The notes: generated by a model from the sequence alone, not told the origin. Positions 9,214-19,109 are shown, counted from the first letter of the stretch. The stretch: 64,000 nt of DNA from Shewanella gelidimarina (GCF_023283945.1 NZ_JAKIKW010000026.1:1-64000); one strand, 5' to 3'. Made by a program: numbers and translations.

Positions 9214-9242
9214 TTTATTACCGCATACGCATTAGGTATAAT
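9214..9242 (+). promoter_or_regulatory. Putative sigma-70 promoter of the DUF2913 gene
   Basis: A consensus TATAAT at 9237-9242 has a weak -35 candidate TTTATT at 9214-9219 with a 17-base spacer. It lies about 43 bases before the ATG of the next gene. Confidence 0.45.
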
Positions 9243-9284
9243 GCCTCCGCCGTCCTCTATACTCACTTTCACGGCGGAGATCTC

Positions 9285-9932
9285 ATGTCCGATATCAATT
9301 ATAACCAAGCCATTCTTATTTTTGCTAACGCAGGCCTAGCCGCGCTGGCAGAATCAGCAGACACTAGCAGTAGCCTAAAGACCCCTGCAGGTGAAAGCCA
9401 TTTCTTATGCAGCTGGATGGTTACCGCACTTAAAAAACGTAGCTTTTCAAAACTACTCGCTGAAGATCTTACATTTTGGATCCGCCAAGCTCGTAGCATG
9501 GGCGCGAACGCAGAGCTAAAGTTACTTCTGCAAAAAATTAGCCAGCAGTACACTTATATTGCCGATAAACAGCAGGGTCTAGGCTTATCTTTAAAGGCGA
9601 TGCTGACAGAGTTAGAAAGCAGTGATTGGCTGATCATTACCGACCAAGAAGTGACTAAGAAACTCAAACTTAATAGTGACGGCAACTGTAGCCTTATCAT
9701 CTCAGATGAACAATTTACCCAACGAATTGATGGCGACGAGCTGATAAAACCTATCACACTTTATGTGCGCGCACCTGAGCAAGCTTTTGCTGAAATCGCC
9801 TATAAACATAATCTACTGTTAAGCGCTGGAAACAAAAAGAACTCACTGATTAAGCACCATAAGACTTATCGGATTTGGCCTAAAAACGTGCAACCTGCGC
9901 TCACCATATTACAACCATTAAGTGATTCGTAG
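9285..9932 (+). CDS. DUF2913 family protein
   Basis: The 215-residue soluble protein has no signal peptide or membrane segment. Its N-terminal half (IFANAGLAALAES, then SHFLCSWMVTALKKRSFSK and LTFWIRQARSMGA) matches the pattern I associate with DUF2913, a family of unknown function in Shewanella and Vibrio. The C-terminal part is mixed alpha/beta without recognisable catalytic residues. GGCGGAGAT provides a good ribosome site before the ATG, and a strong terminator follows at 9950. Family membership is from memory of its pattern. Confidence 0.7.
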   Translation: MSDINYNQAILIFANAGLAALAESADTSSSLKTPAGESHFLCSWMVTALKKRSFSKLLAEDLTFWIRQARSMGANAELKLLLQKISQQYTYIADKQQGLGLSLKAMLTELESSDWLIITDQEVTKKLKLNSDGNCSLIISDEQFTQRIDGDELIKPITLYVRAPEQAFAEIAYKHNLLLSAGNKKNSLIKHHKTYRIWPKNVQPALTILQPLSDS

Positions 9933-9949
9933 TCTCCACAAAATGCATT

Positions 9950-9977
9950 AAAAAGGCCTGCTAACGCAGGCCTTTTT
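9950..9977. terminator. Bidirectional terminator
   Basis: Perfect 12-bp arms AAAAAGGCCTGC and GCAGGCCTTTTT enclose TAAC. It lies between the DUF2913 gene and the convergent subtilase pseudogene and has A- and T-runs on both sides, so it can serve both. Confidence 0.9.
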
Positions 9978-9997
9978 GTTTTCTAACTAGGGGCTGT

Positions 9998-11830
9998 TTA
10001 GAATGTTACGCTAACATCGACACTACAGGTTGGGGTACCGGCATCACACGCTTTATAAATATATGTTCCGCCACCTTTGCTGCTAATCGTATCCGTATAT
10101 GTCGCACTGCTCACAGAAGTACCGACTAGGTTGCCGTCGCGAAAGACATCAACAGTATTGCCGGCTGCGCCACTAAAGCTAAGATCGACGTACTTAACGC
10201 CTTTTCGCTTATAATGGTTTTCAGTAACCGTTAGACCATCGCCAGTTCCTGGATCTCCACCGCCACCATTATCGCCCCCAGCACATCCGTTAGTGGTTAA
10301 GTATGTGTCCGCTGCCGCCGCGTCGATAATACCGTGACCAAAATACACATCATGACCATTAGCACCACCGTCCATTGCAGATGCATTCAGTGCAGCGCGG
10401 ATTTCAGTTCCAGTACATTCACTATGGTTTGACCATACACGTGCCGCAATACCCGATACTGCGGGTGTTGCCATTGAGGTTCCACTCATAAACCCATAGT
10501 TAGAGATGCCAATGGCAATATCAGCACTATTCGCAGCAATAAGAGCCGCCCTGTCTTCATAGGCTGCACCCACTGCAGGAATGGTCGTCGCATTGGCGTC
10601 ACCCAACGTGCCGTAAAGCATACCTGGTTCATTATTGATAATAATGGCGCCATCACCACCTGAGTTTTCACAATTAAGCACTTTATCGTAAAAAGAGATA
10701 ACACCACGGTCGATCATACAAATCATACCGTTTGCCGCGCCATCTTCCGCTTCGGCAGTCCCCATGAAATATACGCTTCCCGCTATCGAACCTGCATTTT
10801 CCATTGCAGAACTCGCATACGCTACACCATCCACTGCCATATTTGATGCGGTGGCCATACCTGCTGGGTAAGTCGATAAAGTATCAACACCACCCGCTGC
10901 AATCTCTACGCAGATACTGGTATCTGTTTTCTGTTTTTTACCTCGGCCAGTAGTACACGTTGGAAATTGTGAGAAGTCAGCAATATTGTTGTTAGCATCA
11001 TTTGCACCCACCATCATCACCGAAGGGTAACCCGCAGGGTATGAGCGCACATTGTTACCATCGTTACCTGCAGCCGCAACCACAAGACCACCCCCATCGG
11101 TGAAAGATTGAAACGCATTAGACTCTGTTGAATTTGAACCGCCTCCGCCTAAGCTCATGCTAATAATATTTGCCCCTGCAGCACTACATAGGTTGGCGGC
11201 ATGGGCGAGATCGGATGAATAACCTCAACCGTCGGCATTAAATACTTTGATAATGTGCATTTCAACGCCTGGCGCCATACCTACAACACCAACACTATTA
11301 TCTGCCGCGCCGATAGTGCCTGCGACATGTGTACCGTGTGGCCCGCCATTTTCGTCCCAATTGCCGGTACCAATGTCGTTGTCACCGTCAATATTACCCC
11401 ACACAAAATCAGGGTTAGAACGATCTAAACCTGAATCAATAATGCAGACTTTCATGCCTGCGCTCGCAACAAAACCAACATCATTAACCTTGGATTGGTA
11501 AACAGCATAGGGGGTGACTTGGTCAGTCATAGGATTACCCGTATCGTCGCTGAATGACATCAATGAACGGCGCTGATCCACTTCGACTAGCTTAATATGA
11601 GGGTTGTTTAACAAACCTTTCACTTGTGCGAGATCTTTTCCTGAAAATGTTGCTGCGATAAACCCATTACCATCAAGGTTTAACTCACCGCCCATCTTCT
11701 TTGCCAAAGCTTTAACAACACCCTTTTTGCTGTTATCCACTTGAATAACATAACGCTCATCTGCTGTTACTGTCGCTGACGCGCCAACAGATAGTGCTAT
11801 TAAGGTCGCTGCAATTTTTGTCAATTTCAT
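9998..11830 (-). pseudogene. Secreted subtilisin-like serine protease (S8) interrupted by one in-frame TGA
   Basis: One reading frame of 610 codons encodes a whole extracellular protease except for a TGA at 11225-11227. Order: signal peptide (MKLTKIAATLIALSVGASA), I9-type propeptide (residues 24-90), S8 domain with catalytic Asp in CIIDSGLD, His in GTHVAGTIGA and Ser in SGTSMATPAVSG, oxyanion Asn in AAGNDG, a PA insert (about YGTLGDANATTIPAVGAAY) and a short C-terminal domain. The stop falls in VFNADG*GYSSDLAHAAN, where a Trp (TGG) fits best, so a single G-to-A change would explain it. Everything else is intact, implying a recent mutation, a sequencing error or readthrough. The start at 11830 follows GGAGCGAC. 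Confidence 0.88.
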
Positions 11831-12448
11831 AAAATGTCGCTCCGAAAGGTTTGCAAAAGGCTCTTTAATGGCCAAATTAATTATTAGATTATTTAACTAC
11901 AAACGTTCCACTTGACAGTAGAACTGTCTAAGCGGATTTATAAAACCTAGCACAAGCATTTAAATGCAACAAATCACTAACAAAGGTAAAGATTGTCAGT
12001 GCGCGTTTTATGAATAAAAATTGCAGAACTGATTTATCGTTCCAGAGGCTTTATTAATAATTTTCAGTCTATTAATGTAAGGGGGAATATTTTAACTGCA
12101 GATAAAACGTACTTTTAATGATTATAAATTCAACATACTATTTTTGAATATATACCTAACACAAAAGTATTAGTCACTAATTTAGCCGTTAAACCTTAAG
12201 GGGGGGAGTAGGTGAAACACTATGTTGTCTCTGCACTAGCTTTCGGAGGCATTCCGTTATGAGAGCGAGGAGGCTGGGAAGGTGGAAGGTCGTTAATACT
12301 GGAGGCCATTAACGACTTTGAGATCTGCCACTGCTCGATATATTGAATTCGCTATTGTTTGGATATGCAAGATTCAGAGGCCTTGCACGAGTTCCACTCT
12401 AGTGCATTTAGTAGAAAGGAGGACTTCCTTATAAGTTCAACATATTCG
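11831..12448. other. Intergenic region between the subtilase and yqiJ
   Basis: About 620 bases with no supported gene. The part nearest the subtilase (11880-12180) is AT-rich and must hold its promoter. A G7 run occurs near 12200. An A/G-rich stretch around 12250-12290 and a weak AAGGA/TCCTT hairpin near 12416-12432 have no assignable role. No yqiK remnant was seen. Confidence 0.5.
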
Positions 12449-13072
12449 CTAAGATTCAAGTTTCGCAGCACTCCACACTTGTCCCTTTCTTTTCAGCAAC
12501 ACCACTTGTGTGCCTGTCGGAAACTCGACACCATCACTCTCAGGTTCCACTAACACGTAATGTTGTTGCATATAGTCATCTTTAACCACAGCTTCACTCG
12601 GATTACCCTGCACCGCCTTACTCGTTGTCAACGTACCAACACAGCCGTTGAGATCTTCAACCGATACAGCCAAAGATTCATTCTTTGGCAAAAATCCAGC
12701 CAGTTTTCCACCGAAAAAATGGCAGCATAACGCCATTAGCATCAAAGAAATGGACAACGAGACGGATTGGGGTAGCAAGCTGTTGAACCAGCTCAGAGAT
12801 AAGTAGTTAAATGCAAAGCCTGCAATCGCAAAGCTTAATAGCGCTAAGACTAACCAAATGAGTAACGGCAGCCGGTTAATGCACAACCAGCCAACAAGGC
12901 CGCTAACACCTGCTGCATCGGCGTTGCTGTCATTGGGCGTCCACTCATCAAGTAAGCCTAAGAAACTGGCACCAATGACGAGAGATAAGCTTTCTACAAT
13001 TCCGAGTACAAACACGATACACAATGAAATGGTATAAGGTAAATTATCTTGGTTTAACAGAATTGAAATCAT
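12449..13072 (-). CDS. yqiJ: YqiJ-like membrane protein with OB-fold C-terminus
   Basis: The 207-residue protein has about three membrane segments (residues 10-35, 62-90 and 95-120) followed by a soluble OB-fold/NfeD-like domain (GCVGTLTTSKAVQGNPSEAVVKDDY...VLVEPE...GTQVVLLKR). Its layout and the motifs TSKAVQGNPSEA and HYVLVEPE match E. coli YqiJ, which normally sits beside the flotillin-like YqiK and is thought to support membrane microdomain function. No flotillin gene flanks it here. The start at 13072 is chosen because GGAGG lies 5 bases upstream; an in-frame ATG at 13084 lacks this spacing. Confidence 0.8.
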   Translation of the reverse strand: MISILLNQDNLPYTISLCIVFVLGIVESLSLVIGASFLGLLDEWTPNDSNADAAGVSGLVGWLCINRLPLLIWLVLALLSFAIAGFAFNYLSLSWFNSLLPQSVSLSISLMLMALCCHFFGGKLAGFLPKNESLAVSVEDLNGCVGTLTTSKAVQGNPSEAVVKDDYMQQHYVLVEPESDGVEFPTGTQVVLLKRKGQVWSAAKLES

Positions 13073-13224
13073 TAAATCCTCCATGAACACAATTTATCCG
13101 CATGATCCTCTGCGGTGTAGGGTTTCAACGCCCTTTAATGTAGCTAACTACATAATTTAAGAAACATTATGTATGTTTTACCATAGCAAACTTTAGGCAA
13201 TAGCCAAACACAATAATATCCGCC

Positions 13225-13773
13225 TTAAAAAGGATTCAAGCTATAGCCTTGATTGGCTGCAATCGCATGAGCCGTCATGGCGGACAATGCCATATCCACA
13301 CCCGGTAATAATTGCGCCGGAGAGACATCATAATACGCCGCGCTTTGACCACAAATGTAAAAATGAACCCCAAGCTTGGACAGTTTACTTATCAATTCAG
13401 TATTGCCATTGGGCTTTAACTGATCAGATTGATAAAACTTATCATCAGTAAAGTCAGCGACCGCGCCGCCATGCACCACCATCATTAGCTCAATATTCTT
13501 TAACGGCACTCCCTCACTCACATGCATATTAATAAACCTCGCCAGCGTATCTAGGCTGCGGTTAACCTTGCCGGGTTCTGCCGCTTTACTCATATCGAAT
13601 ACCACTTTCATCAGTATATTCTTAGGGATCATCAAACGACTTTCGACTTTGGCAATTTTTCCATACTGAGTCAGTACGGGTCCTGCTTTAAAGGCGTCAC
13701 TGCCAGCCATAAGATTAAAACTGCACAGTAAAATAAAGCCGGTAAGAAAATAAACACTCTGCTGTATTTTCAT
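13225..13773 (-). CDS. Exported DsrE/DsrF-like protein
   Basis: The 182-residue protein starts with a signal peptide (QQSVYFLTGFILLCSFNLMAG). The mature part shows a DsrE-like alpha/beta fold: VVFDMSKAAEPGK early, IELMMVVHGGAV in the middle and GVHFYICGQSAAYYD late, with the conserved Cys in YICGQS. DsrE relatives bind or transfer sulfur through that cysteine; an exported form may act on periplasmic sulfur compounds, but no sulfur genes adjoin it. The start at 13773 follows GGGGAGACAAA. It is divergent from the carboxypeptidase gene. Confidence 0.78.
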   Translation of the reverse strand: MKIQQSVYFLTGFILLCSFNLMAGSDAFKAGPVLTQYGKIAKVESRLMIPKNILMKVVFDMSKAAEPGKVNRSLDTLARFINMHVSEGVPLKNIELMMVVHGGAVADFTDDKFYQSDQLKPNGNTELISKLSKLGVHFYICGQSAAYYDVSPAQLLPGVDMALSAMTAHAIAANQGYSLNPF

Positions 13774-13888
13774 TTTGTCTCCCCTAGTCATTAACTATTT
13801 TATTGATATAACTCTGCCGTAAATCACGCTTATTTAGCGCTTTATATCGTGCTAGCATAGCTAAATTAATCACTATCAGCTGACTTTT

Positions 13889-15376
13889 ATGAATCAATCT
13901 GCACACAAGCACTATGCACTTCTTTGTGAACACTTTCAGAGCATTAGCCATTTTGAACATTTAAGCGCCCTCGGCGATTGGGATCAAGCGGCAATGATGC
14001 CTACGGGCGGAGGTGAAGCCAGAGGCGCTGCAATGGCGGAACTTGCCAAACATATTCACTCACTAAAAACAGCACCGATGCTAGCGCACACCATTGCAGA
14101 AGCTGAACTAGAAAACCTTAATTGGCAGCAAAAAGCCAACCTAAGAGAGATCCGTTACCAGTACCAGCAAGCCAATATTGTGCCTGGCAGTCTGGTTGAA
14201 GCAAAAACAAAAGCCGCTTACCGCTGTGAGCAAGCTTGGCGAGAGCAGCGCAACCAAAACGATTGGCAAGGATTTAAACCCAATCTTGAAAATGTATTAG
14301 CACTGTCCAAAGAGGAAGCTCAGATCCGCGCTGCAGCACTCGATATTTCTCCTTATGATGCACTGCTAGATAAGTTTGAGCCGGGCATGACATCAGCCAG
14401 ATTAGAGCAGATATTTGGCGGGCTAAAAAGTTGGCTACCGGGCTTAATTGAGCAGGTCCAAGACAAACAGAAACAGCAACCTCATTATGCTATTCCCCAT
14501 ACAGCAAGTGCCGCTCAAGCTCTATTCAGTCGAGATGTAATGACTTTACTTGAATTTGACTTCAACCACGGTAGATTAGACACCAGCAGCCACCCTTTTT
14601 GCGGCGGTGTAGCCAGTGATGTGCGCCTAACGACGCGTTACGATGAAGCTGACTTCACCAGTGGATTAATGGGCGTAGTTCATGAAACGGGTCATGCAAA
14701 ATATGAGCAAGGCTTACCTCTTGAATGGCGTGGGCAACCCGCTGGACTTGCTCGCTCGATGGCGATTCATGAAAGCCAAAGCCTATTCTGTGAGATGCAA
14801 TTAGGGCGAGGTGCTGCATTTTTAAAGCAGTTACAGCCTAAGTTAACACAACGTCTAGATTGCAATCTCAGCCATGAACAACTGCTCAACATCTATTCTC
14901 GCGTCACGCCAGGTCATATCCGAGTGGATGCTGATGAAGTGACTTACCCATGTCATATTTTGCTCCGATTTGAAGCAGAGAAAGCCTTAGTCACTAACGA
15001 GCTTGCCGTCGCTGACTTGCCTGATTTCTGGTCTGCACAAATGCAATCACTATTGGGAATTAATACCGATGGCGACTATAAAAATGGCTGTATGCAAGAC
15101 ATTCATTGGGCTGTAGGTGAAATGGGTTATTTCCCAAGCTATACGCTAGGCGCGATGTATGCTGCTCAGTTTAGAGTCGCAATGGAGAAGCAATTAGGCT
15201 CGATTGAAACACTGATCGACAAGGGAGAGCTTTCATCCATCATGGGTTGGCTCGACAATAATATTTGGTCTAAAGGGAGTTTACTCACAACCGATGAATT
15301 GGCACTGCAAGCGACTGGTGAGCATCTCAATCCAGAGCACTTTAAGCAACACTTAATCCAACGCTACAGTGCATAG
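13889..15376 (+). CDS. Carboxypeptidase Taq (M32 metallocarboxypeptidase)
   Basis: A 495-residue, wholly helical cytosolic zinc carboxypeptidase. The zinc motif HETGH is in GVVHETGHAKYEQGLP at about residue 268, with the downstream Glu in SMAIHESQSLFCE, and the family hallmarks DWDQAAMMP near the N-terminus and RVTPGHIRVDADEVTYPCHI later. Length is normal for the family. It removes C-terminal residues from peptides with broad specificity. A GNAT gene follows 35 bases later, so the two may be co-transcribed. Confidence 0.93.
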   Translation: MNQSAHKHYALLCEHFQSISHFEHLSALGDWDQAAMMPTGGGEARGAAMAELAKHIHSLKTAPMLAHTIAEAELENLNWQQKANLREIRYQYQQANIVPGSLVEAKTKAAYRCEQAWREQRNQNDWQGFKPNLENVLALSKEEAQIRAAALDISPYDALLDKFEPGMTSARLEQIFGGLKSWLPGLIEQVQDKQKQQPHYAIPHTASAAQALFSRDVMTLLEFDFNHGRLDTSSHPFCGGVASDVRLTTRYDEADFTSGLMGVVHETGHAKYEQGLPLEWRGQPAGLARSMAIHESQSLFCEMQLGRGAAFLKQLQPKLTQRLDCNLSHEQLLNIYSRVTPGHIRVDADEVTYPCHILLRFEAEKALVTNELAVADLPDFWSAQMQSLLGINTDGDYKNGCMQDIHWAVGEMGYFPSYTLGAMYAAQFRVAMEKQLGSIETLIDKGELSSIMGWLDNNIWSKGSLLTTDELALQATGEHLNPEHFKQHLIQRYSA

Positions 15377-15411
15377 CGACTGAAGAGTAATGATCGTAAT
15401 AGGAAGTGAAA

Positions 15412-15891
15412 ATGAAGTTACGCAATATCGAAAGCGCTGATTGGCCAACAATCCTTGAGATCCAATTAGAGTGTTATCCTCAAATTGAACCTGAATCGCT
15501 ACAGGTTTTACAGAGTAAATGGCTAGCATCACCACAATCTTGCTTTGGCCTCGAGCTTAACAATCAAGTAGTGGGTTATTGCTTGGCACACCCTTGGGTG
15601 GCTAACAACCCACCTTCACTAGAACAGCAGTTGAGTGCTATCAAAGCCGCTAACACGCTTTATTTGCACGATATAGCCTTGTCAGCTAACGTCCAAGGCA
15701 AAGGGGCCGGAGGCTTGATATTGGGCAAGCTGAAACAGTTTGCGCTACAACATGGTTATGCGACTATCAGTCTCGTCGCCGTTCAAGGTGCAGATCGTTA
15801 TTGGCAACAACAAGGGTTTAAAATCCACGCTATCGATAAAGATCTCAGCGGCTATCCAAGCGACGCCTGTTATATGATTTATACCTTATAG
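15412..15891 (+). CDS. GNAT family N-acetyltransferase
   Basis: The 159-residue protein has the single-domain GNAT fold: an N-terminal strand and helix (LRNIESADWPTILEIQLECY), VVGYCLAHPWV, then the acetyl-CoA loop LSANVQGKGAGGLILGKL near residue 95 and YWQQQGF towards the end. The substrate is unknown. The ATG at 15412 has AGGAA six bases upstream and is preferred to the in-frame GTG at 15406. It follows the carboxypeptidase gene closely. Confidence 0.85.
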   Translation: MKLRNIESADWPTILEIQLECYPQIEPESLQVLQSKWLASPQSCFGLELNNQVVGYCLAHPWVANNPPSLEQQLSAIKAANTLYLHDIALSANVQGKGAGGLILGKLKQFALQHGYATISLVAVQGADRYWQQQGFKIHAIDKDLSGYPSDACYMIYTL

Positions 15892-15936
15892 CGTAGATTT
15901 GTTATCATATAGCCAATTTCAAAAGAGAAGATAACC

Positions 15937-16191
15937 ATGGCCACTAGAATCACCTATAAGTTCAAGGGTAAAGCGAAAGAGATAAACTTTGCTTATGACA
16001 AATTTCACGACATATACGAAGCTGTAGCGGCTGAAGAAGGCATCGATTTAACCCGTTACCTGATGATGGCACAACAAGTTGAAACCACGTCTAAGGGTTC
16101 ATCTGCGGTAAGAGATTTCCGTAACAAAGAGTTTATCCGCTTCGGTTTTACCGATATCTATTACATCAAAGATGACCCAAAAGCGCGTTAA
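15937..16191 (+). CDS. DUF2960 family small protein
   Basis: An 84-residue basic protein beginning ATRITYKFKGKAKEINFAY and ending in IRFGFTDIYYIKDDPKAR. It has no membrane segment or signal peptide and matches what I recall of DUF2960, a small family confined to Shewanella, Vibrio and relatives, of unknown function. A clear AGAGAAG ribosome site precedes the ATG. It sits between the GNAT gene and the RDD gene in the same direction. Confidence 0.75.
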   Translation: MATRITYKFKGKAKEINFAYDKFHDIYEAVAAEEGIDLTRYLMMAQQVETTSKGSSAVRDFRNKEFIRFGFTDIYYIKDDPKAR

Positions 16192-16237
16192 ACTAATAGA
16201 TGCTTTCTTTTCGATACCAACAAATAAAGTGATATAA

Positions 16238-16762
16238 ATGACTGCGACTTCAATGCCCAATAGCGAACACGCTAACTTTCCAAGAGCGGGATTTTTTAAG
16301 CGTTTTGGCGCGATAATGTATGATTTACTTCTTGCTGTAGCAGTCTACATGGTTGCTGGTGCGCTAGGTTTTGGTATCTTCACTGCACTAGTTTCTGCCG
16401 GTTTCATCGACATGGCAGGACAAGAAATGGTGTCTGATCTTTTAAATGACACTCCGTTGTATAAAGGGATTTATCAATTCTGGATTGCACTATGTGTTGG
16501 TGTGTTCTACATCAGCTTTTGGAGTTATGGTGGCCAAACGCTCGGCATGCGTGCTTGGAGACTTAAGGTCCAACATCCTAACGGCCAGAACCTCAGCATG
16601 GTGACAGCTGCCGCGAGACTCGTGTGGTCATTACTCGGGATCGGTAATTTATGGATCTTGATTAATGGCGATAAACTAGCGCTTCAAGACATGATGACCC
16701 GTTCAGAAGTCGTTGAACTATCGAAAGAAGCAAATCAGATGCGTAATTGGCGCGGCGTTTAA
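16238..16762 (+). CDS. RDD family membrane protein
   Basis: The 174-residue protein has an N-terminal RDD-type start (FFKRFGAIMYDLLLAVAVYM, where Arg and Asp are the family residues) and about three membrane segments (residues 25-50, 80-100 and 125-145), with GGQTLGMRAWRLKV between them, another RDD hallmark. The role of RDD proteins is poorly defined; some have been linked to Na+/Li+ antiport. It is the last gene of this rightward group and is followed by a hairpin terminator at 16792. Confidence 0.85.
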   Translation: MTATSMPNSEHANFPRAGFFKRFGAIMYDLLLAVAVYMVAGALGFGIFTALVSAGFIDMAGQEMVSDLLNDTPLYKGIYQFWIALCVGVFYISFWSYGGQTLGMRAWRLKVQHPNGQNLSMVTAAARLVWSLLGIGNLWILINGDKLALQDMMTRSEVVELSKEANQMRNWRGV

Positions 16763-16791
16763 CGTAAACGCTAGCCACTAACGCTAGAACC

Positions 16792-16840
16792 AAAAAAGCC
16801 AATAATCGCCCTTGTAAAAGACGCTTTATTGGCTTTTTTA
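16792..16840. terminator. Bidirectional terminator between RDD gene and lptG
   Basis: Arms AAAAAAGCCAATAA and TTATTGGCTTTTTT flank a 21-base loop. A- and T-runs on both sides let it end the RDD gene transcript and also serve the convergent lptFG operon. Confidence 0.8.
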
Positions 16841-16900
16841 TTGCGCTTTTTATTAGCACACTTTATGACATAAGCTGATCATGACTGGCTCTTATCAAGA

Positions 16901-16933
16901 GTGTTATGAGTGTTATGAGTGTTATGAGTGTTA
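16901..16933. repeat. 9-bp tandem repeat (GTGTTATGA) downstream of lptG
   Basis: Three perfect copies of GTGTTATGA at 16901-16927 are followed by a partial fourth, ending just before the lptG stop codon region at 16939. It is a short slippage-type repeat. Confidence 0.8.
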
Positions 16934-16938
16934 GCTTA

Positions 16939-17997
16939 TCACTTGCGAATATAATACAAGGCGGCAGCACTAAAGATGACCGCTGGCATCCCTGCACTAA
17001 TAAATGCAGGCAAGCCATAAACAATGCTTAATGGCCCAAAGACCTCACTGCAAATATAAAAGCTAAACCCAGCAACAACCCCTAACAATACACGGGCACC
17101 CATGGTGACCGTTCTTAGTGGACCAAATACAAAAGACAACGCCACCAACATCATTACCGCTATCGTGACTGGCTGCATTAACTTACGCCACAACGCCAGT
17201 TCATAACGAGCCGATGCTTGATTGTTATTCTTTAGATAGTCTAAGTAATCCACCAAACCTTCAATAGATAACGACTCGGGCTTAACAGACACCACACTTA
17301 ACTTTTCTGGCGTAAGTGACGATATCCACTTATCTTCTGCTAAGTTAGTTAACACCACTTGGTTGTTCTTTAACGAGGTTCTTCTTACTTCATACAGCTG
17401 CCAATACTTATCTTTATACTCCGCTTTTTCTGCGTGCACAGTACTGGTAAGGTTGGTCGTATCACTAAATTCGTAGAGAGTAATATCGCGTAAATGATTG
17501 GTATCGACAACGCCGCCAATATTAACGAACAAGTCACCGTCTTTAGCCCAAACGCCTCGATTAGATTCGATTAAGCTGCCGCCAGATAACTTGGTACGTT
17601 GGATTTCTTTCGCGCGCTGCTCTGCAACGGGGGCCACAAACTCTGACAGTAGCATCACCAGAATCATCAAAGGAATAGCGGTTTTCATAGCAGACATGGC
17701 GATTTGTAAGCGCGACAAGCCAGATGACTGCATGACAACTAATTCAGAATTAGATGCCAACATTCCCATGCCAATCAATGCACCCAGCAGCACTGCCATG
17801 GGGAAAAACATTTCGATATCGCGTGGGATCAAGAACAACACATAGATACCAGCATCTATCATGCTGTAAGTCCCTCGACCGACTAATCTTAGCTGGTCGA
17901 CCCACTTAATAATCCCTGATAGTCCAGTCAAGATCAGTAGCGATAAGGCGGAGCTGCTAATAAGGACCTTGGCGATATAGAGATCTATAATTCTCAT
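16939..17997 (-). CDS. lptG: LPS export ABC transporter permease LptG
   Basis: The 352-residue inner-membrane protein has two N-terminal plus four further membrane helices and a large periplasmic jellyroll domain (about residues 130-260), the LptF/LptG layout. With LptF and the ATPase LptB it extracts lipopolysaccharide from the inner membrane and feeds the LptCAD bridge. The coupling stretch near residue 100 and EFVAPVAEQRAKEIQRTKL at the start of the periplasmic part are typical. Its ATG overlaps the lptF stop by four bases (ATGA), so translation is coupled. Confidence 0.95.
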   Translation of the reverse strand: MRIIDLYIAKVLISSSALSLLILTGLSGIIKWVDQLRLVGRGTYSMIDAGIYVLFLIPRDIEMFFPMAVLLGALIGMGMLASNSELVVMQSSGLSRLQIAMSAMKTAIPLMILVMLLSEFVAPVAEQRAKEIQRTKLSGGSLIESNRGVWAKDGDLFVNIGGVVDTNHLRDITLYEFSDTTNLTSTVHAEKAEYKDKYWQLYEVRRTSLKNNQVVLTNLAEDKWISSLTPEKLSVVSVKPESLSIEGLVDYLDYLKNNNQASARYELALWRKLMQPVTIAVMMLVALSFVFGPLRTVTMGARVLLGVVAGFSFYICSEVFGPLSIVYGLPAFISAGMPAVIFSAAALYYIRK

Positions 17998-19109
17998 GTG
18001 CTTGACGCCTTTTTACGCTTAAACACATTAGACAGTTTTGCCCCAGAGGGCCGCTCTTTTCCGAGCAACAGTAAGCCAATGGCCAGCGCCGAAGCATGGA
18101 TCCACCACATCCCTAAGAACGCAGGGATAACCCCATCTTCTAATGACTTACGACCAGCAACCATTAATCCAAAGTATCCCAAATACAGCAAAATAGCAGG
18201 GAACATCTTGGCAAACTTACCTTGGCGGTTATTCACCCGCGCCATAGGGACAGCAATCAATGTCATCAATGGGATGGCTAAAGGTATCGCTAAACGCCAA
18301 TGAAATTCAGCCGTGGCTTCAGACGAATCGATATCCATTAATTCACCAATAGGCAATGCCGACAGTTTACGCCTGCGCTCACCGCCCTCCTGCTCCTTGA
18401 TTTGCATCTGATAACCACCAAATTCAACCACTTGATAGTCAACACGCTTGGGGCTTCCTTGGTACTGCACCCCATCTTCTAACTGTAATCTTTGTCCGCC
18501 GGTTTCGTCTTCAACCACTTTGCCTGAACGTGCAACCACAACGTTGGCTAAGCCTGTTTCATCATCAGGGTCTGGCAGTTGCGCCACGAACACCTTATCG
18601 AGCTTATTATCTCGACCAATACGTTCAACGAATAATACGGCACGGCCATTGGGACTTGTCTGGAATCGACCTTGTGTTAATGCCGCAAGACCCGCCTCTG
18701 ACTGTGCATGCTCTAGTACTTGGTTTTGCTGCTCTTCCGCCCAAGGAGTGACATATATCGACAAAAAGCCGGTAAAGACCATATTCACCAAGGCAAGCAG
18801 CAAGGTTATCCGGGTGATGTACCATTCACTGATACCAACGCCATGTAAAATAACCATCTCATTTTCAGAATACATACGGCCATGAGCCAGTAAAATACCT
18901 AAAAATAGACTAAGGGGGAGTACTAACACCGTCAGGAACGGCATGTTGAGCCCTAGCAATGTCATCACTAAGGAAGCAGGAAATTCGCCATCTGAGGCAT
19001 CAGCGAGCACTCGCACGAAATGTTGGCTAATAAAAATAGCTAACAGCACCAAAAGTACCGCTATTTGTGCCTTTAAAACTTCTCGAATCAGGTATCTAAA
19101 TACAATCAC
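17994..19109 (-). CDS. lptF: LPS export ABC transporter permease LptF
   Basis: The 371-residue permease opens with IVFRYLIREVLKAQIAVLLV and has six membrane helices around a periplasmic domain (about residues 125-265), matching LptF in length and layout. YVTPWAEEQQNQVLEHAQ marks the entry to the periplasmic domain, and FHWRLAIPLAIPLMTLIAVP the return to the membrane. It is the first gene of lptFG, and the pair is divergent from pepA, the standard gamma-proteobacterial arrangement. GGGAGGAT precedes the start. Confidence 0.95.
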   Translation of the reverse strand: MIVFRYLIREVLKAQIAVLLVLLAIFISQHFVRVLADASDGEFPASLVMTLLGLNMPFLTVLVLPLSLFLGILLAHGRMYSENEMVILHGVGISEWYITRITLLLALVNMVFTGFLSIYVTPWAEEQQNQVLEHAQSEAGLAALTQGRFQTSPNGRAVLFVERIGRDNKLDKVFVAQLPDPDDETGLANVVVARSGKVVEDETGGQRLQLEDGVQYQGSPKRVDYQVVEFGGYQMQIKEQEGGERRRKLSALPIGELMDIDSSEATAEFHWRLAIPLAIPLMTLIAVPMARVNNRQGKFAKMFPAILLYLGYFGLMVAGRKSLEDGVIPAFLGMWWIHASALAIGLLLLGKERPSGAKLSNVFKRKKASST

